A stretch of 64,000 bases of DNA from Amorphophallus konjac. Lineage: Eukaryota > Streptophyta > Magnoliopsida > Alismatales > Araceae. Under the pieces are notes generated by a model that had not been told where the DNA came from, did no database searches, and saw nothing but the letters and a program-made list of their open reading frames with translations. The stretch lies in contig CM040124.1 of NCBI GenBank assembly GCA_022559845.1, forward strand, positions 69,897,491 to 69,961,490, given 5' to 3'. The position numbers were made by a program, and so were the translations under genes. Shown piece after piece: positions 57,423-64,000 of the stretch. The first letter of the stretch is position 1. Every line of letters begins with the position of its first letter.

Positions 57423-59758
57423 TTGGGTGGAAGAGTCTGTCGTGTTATCATTGATAGTGGAAGTTGCATCAACGCTATCTCCACCAACACGGTTGCCCAT
57501 CTGGGCTTAGCGACGGAGGATCACCCTCGCCCCTATCAAGTCTCTTGGGTGGACACCACTTCAATTCCCGTGCGCCTGAGATGCCTCATTCCTATTCATC
57601 TCCAATCATATGAGGCTCAGATCTGGTGTGATGTCCTGCCTATGGAAGTCGGGAGTGTTATCCTTGGCCGGCCATGGATCTATGATGTAGATGCGGCTCT
57701 CTACGGTCGGTCGAACACATGTGTCTTCAAGCATGGCGGTCACCGCATCACTATCCAACCCTCTCGACCTCGTACCGTCCCCTCTCCGGAGACCCCCGCT
57801 CCTAGTGCCCCTTCTAGTGCTACCGCCCCTCAGCTGGTCGCCCCTAGCGACCCGAGTTCTTCTCAGCCGAACACTTCTGCAAGTGCTTCGGTGCCCCTCG
57901 CTGGGAAGCCCCCTCCTACTCGTGCCCCTAAGACGAGTACCCCGGCAACTATGACGTTACAATTGATCACCGCCCGAGAGTTCAAGCGTGAACTATTTGA
58001 TTATGACGTCATATATGCCCTGATGGTTAGGGAAGCCGAAGAGGAAGGTGCCGAGGAGGCACCGAGTGAGCAGCCTGAGGACGTCGCCTATCTCCTCCAT
58101 GAATTTGCGGACGTCTTCCCTAACGAGTTACCTGAGGGGTTGCCTCCGATGCGTGACATCCAACACGCCATCGACCTAATCCCCGGATCTTCTTTACCCA
58201 ACCTGCCCCATTATTGCATGAATCCCACTGATCACGCTGAATTGCAAAGGCAGGTTGAGGAGTGCTTAAAGCAAGGCCGCGTGAGAGAGAGCATGAGTCC
58301 TTGTGCCGTTCCTGCATTGCTAGCTCCTAAGAAGGATGGAACATGGAGGATGTGCGTGGATAACCGTGCAAGCAACCGCATAACGGTGAGGTACCGGTTT
58401 CCCATTCCCCGCTTGGATGACATGTTGGATATGATGGCAGGAGCCACTCTGTTCTCAAAAATTGATCTGAGGAGTGGTTATCACCAGGTGAGGATTCGAC
58501 CTGGAGACGAATGGAAGACCGCCTTCAAAACGAAGGACGGACTCTACGAGTGGCTAGTCATGCCATTTGGTCTTTCAAACGCCCCGAGCACCTTCATGCG
58601 GCTTATGAATCAGGTGTTGCGCCCATTCATCGGGGTGTTCCTCGTGTATTTTGATGACATTCTCATTTATAGCCACACGAGGGTAGACCATCTAGACCAC
58701 CTGAGGCAAGTTTGTACCACCCTGCGCCGTGAAAGCCTCTATGATAACCTCAAGAAGTGTGCTTTCGCGACCACTCGAGTTACTTTCTTGGGGTTTATCG
58801 TCTCTAGTAAGGGTGTTTCTGCTGACCCAAATAAAGTCAAGGTAATTGTGGATTGGCCGGAACCGCAAAACCTTCATGAAGAAAATAGTGTCCACGGTTT
58901 GGCCACTTTCTACCGTCGATTCATTAGAGGGTTCAGCACCGTGACGGCTCCCATTACAGACTGCATGCGAAATGGGACCTTTGTCTGGACAAAGGCCGCT
59001 ACCTCAGCCTTTTATAATCTTAAGGAGCTTATGACCCAAGCACCTGTACTTAGATTATCGGACTTCTCTAAGGTGTTTGAGGTTGCTTGTGATGCCTCTG
59101 GCGTTGGCATAGGCGGAGTACTGAGCCAGGAGAGTCACCCCATTGCTTTCTTCAGTGAGAAGCTAAGTGACGCCAAATTAAAGTATTCCACCTATGACAA
59201 GGAATTCTACGCGGTAGTCCAGGCACTGAGGTACTGGAGACACTACCTTCTACCGCACGAGTTCGTGCTTTTCTCGGATCACGAAGCTCTCAGATTCCTC
59301 CACGCCCAAAAGAAGCTTAACCCGAGACAGTCGTTGGGTGGAGTATCTCCAAGCCTACACATTTACCCTCAAACATAAAGCTGGCGTAGAGAATCGTGTG
59401 GCTGACGCCCTGAGTCGTCGTGCCTCGTTGCTGGTTGTCGTCTCCACGGAAGTCACGGGCCTCGAGAAGTTGCAGGATGACTACTCCAGTTGTACGGACT
59501 TGGGCCCCATCCTCTCGGCCCTCCAATCAGGCCCATCCCAGATATACAATGACTACGTCTTCAAGGACGGGTATCAATTCCGGGGGAATAAGCTTTGCAT
59601 CCCACATACCTCTGTGCGTGATTTTCTTGTGTGGGAAGTGCATGCTGGTGGTTTGGCGGGACATTTTGGGCGCAATAAGACCGTCGAGTTGGTGGAGTAC
59701 CGGTTCTACTGGCCGAGTGTAAAACGTGATGTGGCCCGAATTGTGGCCCATTGCTGCA
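57423..59758 (+). pseudogene. Reina-type pol: protease, RT, RNase H and truncated integrase
   Basis: Protease active site [13 protein letters not shown] at the start; a Pro/Ser-rich linker; RT from about 58130 ([16 protein letters not shown]) with [26 protein letters not shown] and catalytic YFDDILIYS; RNase H with [33 protein letters not shown] and [10 protein letters not shown]. Near 59325 the frame shifts by one and continues as [18 protein letters not shown] and the integrase finger (HAGGLAGHFG, FYWPSVKRDV, AHC). The sequence ends before the second Cys pair, so no integrase core exists. A recent copy would read on without the shift; this one is dead. Confidence 0.88.
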
Positions 59759-60443
59759 TCACAATTTTTACCCCTTAGTCTTAATGACATAGCAGGGAGT
59801 TTGAGTGAAAGCGATGGCAAATAGCCCATGCTTTTTAACAATGTGATATTTCCACCCCTCAAGTCTCACTGACATGACGGGGACTTTTGTCTAAATTCCC
59901 CTTGGATGGACTTCTTCTGAGGATATGACAATAGTCTGGGAGTGGAGCTGAAAGACATTGTGTATTGCTCCAACGCTTTTGTATTGTGCAGTGTCATCAC
60001 CAATTTTGGGCAACGTTTGTCATTACAGTTTGGGCCGACGTCTAGTTCTATCATGCACTTTGCGCCGAGTGATCTGGCTTCTACCACCTATTTGGTTAAA
60101 CCAAATATTTCTCAACTCAGTAGTCCCTAGGAGAGAACTCAGGAGAGCACACCACACCAGTACAAGGAAGTGGCATGGACCCGCTCCACCAAGTTGACCC
60201 TAATGTTGAGTTTCATTGAAAAATCACAAAGTGCATCAACAGGGGTAATATTGAGGGCTGCCATAGGGTTCTTTTTCCTTCTTTTTTTTCCTTCCTTTAT
60301 TTGTATTGGGGACCGAAATCCTTTTGTTCTTCGCCCCTCCTTTTTCCGTTGCATGGATTTCCCCGGTACATCAGCGGGATTTTGAACACCAGAGTCTTCT
60401 ACTGGTCTTTGCCTCGTTCTTGTCTTTCTGACTTTGACGGGAG
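59759..60443 (-). other. Second Tat-like element, repeat-rich 3' region (continued)
   Basis: Resumes TTTTTACCCCTTAGTCTTAATGAC (cf. 53777), then CCACCCCTCAAGTCTCACTGACATG, further units of the roughly 75-base family, then non-repeat sequence and CTTTCTGACTTTG near 60424, which recurs at 63448. A minus frame at 60139-60354 is unrecognised. Confidence 0.5.
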
Positions 60444-63406
60444 TGTAACACCCCGGTTAAATAATAAAATATAAAAGAAAAATTTTAAAATATGTATTGG
60501 AATTAAAGATATTTCATTGTTATTTAATGACTTCAATGATTTTCTTAATTAAAAAATATTATCTATTTTTTTGGAAGTGGCCAAAATTATATCAATAATT
60601 ATTTTATACAATTATCATAAAAAGACTTTCATATTCTAAGACGCAATCGAATTTTCTACGATGAATTGAAATTAATAAGAATAAATTAAATTAATTAAAT
60701 TTCACCCGTAGTCTAAAGTTTTGACTAAATTCTAAAAATATGAAAAAATCACATCTTTTAGAGAATGAAGAGTTTAACAATAGTGTCAACTAGGTCGACT
60801 CCTAATAAAAATTTAATTAGGCTGAATTAAGGAGTTTTTAGTCAAAATCGTTGTTCTTGATAGAACGACATTAATCGACCAAATTCGAGCCCATTTCTCA
60901 ATCATTCGAGCCCAAACCAGGCCCATTTGATAGATAAACCCTAGGAGCTCGTTTCCCCTCTGTAACCCTAGCCTCTAGAGCCTTCTATTGGCGGCGGCGG
61001 CGTGGATTAGGTAGAAGAACCGAGTTTTTCACCGAGTTTAAACCCTTGGACTCTTGAGTCCAATTCGATCGCTAGAACGACCTATAGGCGCTATAAATTG
61101 AGGGCTTTCGCAGCCCTAGACCTCCTTTTGATTTTCCAACAGGTGGCGTGGGCGATCGTGGTCGAACCTAGGCGAATTTGGGCGTTTGGTGGCGGCGTGT
61201 ATTAGGGTTCCGACGAGCGCGTCTTCCCTTCTTCTTCCCAAATCGGTAGGTGTCTCTCAGGCCAAACAAAAATCTAATAATACCATCTTGTTCGTCTTCC
61301 TGAACCCTTTCTTTTGATACCTAATTACCCAATTTTCGTTCACTATGTTGTTCGAATTTCATGTTTTACTCCGAGGTATACAAAAAAGGTAACTTCCATG
61401 TTAACTAGTCTAATGTTGAATTTAATCGTTTTTAGTCTTAATCAAAGCATGATATCTTGCACGATTTTGAATGCTCTTTCGAACGGTGGTATTTTCCCTA
61501 AATTTTGTTCACTCTATCATGAGAAATCGAGGTTTTTAGCATAGCATGTCCAGTTCGTCGTTGGCGGGTTCCCAGGTTTATGTGACGCATCTTCCAGAGA
61601 CCGTTACAACCGTGACGGTCGCACGATAGACCGTCACCTGAGCCTGACGGCCTCACGACAGACCGTCACATGCCCTTGTGTTTTAAAATTTTAAGATTTT
61701 TATCTATTTATTTTCTGATACGTAACGCACCTACTATGGACCGTTACATTCTTGTAACGCCCCTTACATAGACCGTCACATTCTTCTGGCAGGGCGTTTT
61801 TAAACTTTAATTCATGCGTTTTAACCAGGGACTTGCTATGTTTTAGTATGACTTCTTGATCTGTAACAATACAGAACGAGATGATAATCTAATATCATGA
61901 CCATAAACATTAGGTCTTAATTTCTACATGAAAGTTGTTAGATAGTCCTAAGTTGATTCATCATATGAAAATTGATAGAAACCCTTAATACTTGTATAAA
62001 TTCTGATCTATGCAAAATATAGGTTATTGTTTGACAGTCATGCCACTCCGGTGGGATTGACTGACCGCACTGTCTTCGTTTCCGTGATTATTAGCCTCAA
62101 TTCTTGTAATAGATGGGACCCTCCGCCGGATATTCCTTCCGTCGGACTAGGACCACTATTATGAGACCTCCGTAAGACCCCGTGAGCCTGAGATTCCCAC
62201 CAGGACGTCGGACAGGTTGTACCCCAAAGACCTGAACCCATGAACGTGGTTTGAATCGTGTTTTGGGCCAGTCCAAACTGGACTGATCTGTGAACTGTAA
62301 CGGTCCAAGGTTGGACCGTCACGTCAGCGTAACGGACTAAGGTCAGACCGTCACGTTCCTGTAGCAGCCCAGTTATCGACCGCCACAGGTAAGATATCTC
62401 ACATGTTTCCCTTATTTTATTATCGTGTAGCAATCATCAAGGTTGGCCTTGAACTGTGAAATCGTGTGTGATTCTTGTTTGCATCCTTGTCTTTCTACCT
62501 AATGTTCATTCCAACGATGTTGGAATTTCTCTCAATCTTAGAAGTAAGTTCGTGAGCTTAAACCTTGGAACTCTTGGCCATTAAATATTGTGGATGTCTA
62601 GATTTCGTGGGATCTATGATCCAATCAAAATCAATGCCAAGGCAAACACATTAAAGGGCCCAGTCTGGTCCTGGGAGGCACACCCGAAAAGTACTTGATC
62701 CCCGGGGAGGTGAATGACTAGGTGTGGCATTTGGCACCGGTACTATCTAGCATGTTGGATCTACGACATTCCACATTCTCGTGAACTTGCTATTCGTGCT
62801 TGAAAACATGAAACACTTGCTTGCATGACTCGACTTGACTTGACTTGATATATGGCCATTCACTTAAAGTTCTGATTACTTGCTCTTGTTATCGTGACTT
62901 GCAATCTTTATCGTGCTAGTTATCTTGTTATCATGCTTAATTGTTTCCTCGCGTTATTCATGCATTCATGAAATGGTTAATTACTTAAACTATGCCTGAT
63001 GATAGAGTGTAATTCCTACTGAGCTTCTTGTTCACCCCTACTTTCCAACCATTTTCAGGTAACGCGGTAGATGGAACGCTTGCAATTGGGATCGGGTCAA
63101 CGTGATCGAGTGAACCTGGAGCCTTGAGACCCGAGTCTTTTATTTCTTGAGTCCGATAGTATAGTCGTCTGCTATCTTTTTTCCTCTTCTTTATTTCTTT
63201 TATTGAGTCTATTATTGTAATAATTGAGTCCACATTGTATTTAAATTTCCAAATATCAATAAAATTCTATTTTTCTCAAATTAATGGCCTCCGTGTGTTC
63301 GAATATTTATTTATTGTGTTTATTTATTTTTTTCTCTATTATTATGACTATTTCGCTGCCACGTTCCGAGCGCCGCTTCCCGCTGCTATCGGTTCGGGGC
63401 GTGACA
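60444..63406 (+). repeat. Solo Tekay-like LTR (2963 bp)
   Basis: TGTAACACCCCGG to GGGGCGTGACA. No primer site follows and no polypurine tract precedes. The flanks share one repeat family (CTTTCTGACTTTG), as for one split sequence. No clean 5-bp TSD (GGGAG against GAAGT). It carries GTAACGG/CCGTCAC dyads at 61559-61790 and 62298-62395. The frame at 62038-62433 (minus) resembles that at 35531-35794 (minus), a shared LTR stretch, not a gene. Confidence 0.8.
61092..63058 (+). promoter_or_regulatory. Promoter and candidate leader intron of the solo LTR
   Basis: TATAAAT at 61092, donor-like AAATCG|GTAGGT (GT at 61246), CCTACTGAGC at 63015 followed by TTCACCCCTAC and ATTTTCAG ending at 63058. Same order as in the other Tekay-type LTRs. 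Confidence 0.45.
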
Positions 63407-64000
63407 GAAGTTTGGTTTGGAGTTCTTTGCCTAGGTCTTGCCTTTCTGACTTTGCCTAAAATTTAATTTGGGGTTCTCATGCTGAGGCTTACCTTTCTGA
63501 TTTGACATCATCTTTCTGAGTCTTGACTTTTTGGCTTTGCTCAGAACTTGGCTTGACCTCTTCTCCCTGGCACTTGTCTTTCTAGCTTTTCCCAGGGACT
63601 CGTCTTGAGCACTGCTTAGTGCTTTGCTATGTATGATTGTTGGCCTGACCCTTTGAGTCGGCCAGGGATTTAATTTAAAGTGTTGGCCATTCTAAGTCGT
63701 AGAAGACAAGATCTTTACACAGAATTTCTGCAGGGCGACTTTGTGAAGCATAGCTGGAATAAGATGAACCTAGGAGACGTTAAACTTTGCACCGATATAC
63801 ATTTTTTTTCATTTACTTGTAGCTATCTTGAGGGCTTGTCTCGGGACTCCTATTCGTTTATTTGCAACCACCCTGAACTTGTCTCCGGCACCTGACATGA
63901 TTTCTTTCCAACCACCCAAATGTGGAGGCTCCTTGGCGCTTGTCCCAGTTGATGAAAATTCAGTTGTTGGAGATTTCTTTCCTCTTCCCCCCTTTAGTCT
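63407..64000 (-). other. Second Tat-like element, repeat-rich 3' region (to window end)
   Basis: Diverged units (TCTTGCCTTTCTGACTTTGCC, in parts: CTTGCCTTTCTGACTTTG; TTACCTTTCTGATTTG) to about 63610, then unrecognised sequence. No gene supported. Confidence 0.4.

Larger units (their letters stand above)
54049..59758 (+). mobile_element. Reina-type Gypsy chromovirus, 3'-truncated
   Basis: One short LTR (54049-54410), a primer site, a long GC-rich leader, gag, protease, RT, RNase H and the start of integrase. The sequence switches to flanking repeat inside the integrase zinc finger; the rest of integrase and the 3' LTR are gone. RT/RNase H wording ([36 protein letters not shown]) is that of the Reina lineage. 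Confidence 0.82.

Noticed and set aside
60444..63406. 5' LTR of another full element
   Set aside because: No primer-binding site follows at 63407 and the flanks belong to one repeat family, so it is a solo LTR, though no clean TSD remains.

Overview
This is plant nuclear DNA, almost entirely nested LTR retrotransposons around one short island of ordinary-looking gene sequence. The evidence for a flowering plant is the element lineages (SIRE/Maximus-type Copia; Tekay, Reina and Tat-type Gypsy), primer-binding sites matching plant initiator-Met tRNA, and the last three exons of a chalcone-isomerase-fold fatty-acid-binding protein (FAP3-like). The depth of nesting suggests a large genome. I cannot name the species.

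Layout. (1) 1-10389, minus strand: a degenerate SIRE-type Copia with about 1.7-kb LTRs (the 3' LTR is cut by the window start), gag, protease, integrase, RT and RNase H broken by stops and frameshifts, and an extra downstream ORF with what looks like its own promoter and 5'UTR intron. (2) 10390-13331: two LTR fragments in opposite orientation. (3) 13332-27039, minus: an old Tat-lineage Gypsy with an 83-bp tandem array in its 3' region. Its integrase is split by a much younger Tekay chromovirus (15505-26360, TSD GAGGA) holding one 1458-codon gag-pol frame. (4) 27040-33821: the low-repeat island, with the FAP3-like exons (30171-30927, minus), a 337-bp tandem duplication and a roughly 30-bp minisatellite. 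(5) 33822-52524, plus: a Tekay-derived element with 3.3-kb LTRs and a perfect CTCTT TSD but only gag inside. Its gag is interrupted by a second gag-only element (37622-48378), a SIRE-like Copia with 2.7-2.9-kb LTRs and an 837-codon gag carrying six zinc knuckles. (6) 52525-64000: a second old Tat-like element on minus (LTR, polypurine tract, repeat-rich 3' region), into which a Reina-type Gypsy (54049-59758, truncated in integrase) and a solo Tekay-like LTR (60444-63406) inserted.

The most interesting signals are inside the LTRs. The palindrome GGGTCGACCC, nearly always as a doublet with a 2-3-nt spacer, occurs about 41 times in a Copia LTR, upstream of the Copia extra ORF, and in an unrelated Gypsy LTR. 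Three other LTR families carry different dyads with the same GGTC...GACC core. In four Tekay-type LTR families these arrays lie between a TATA box plus a GAG/AAG|GT donor-like site and a conserved CCTACTG...TTTCAG module, suggesting a spliced leader with the array inside the intron. All alignments and splice calls were made by eye; no database search was run.
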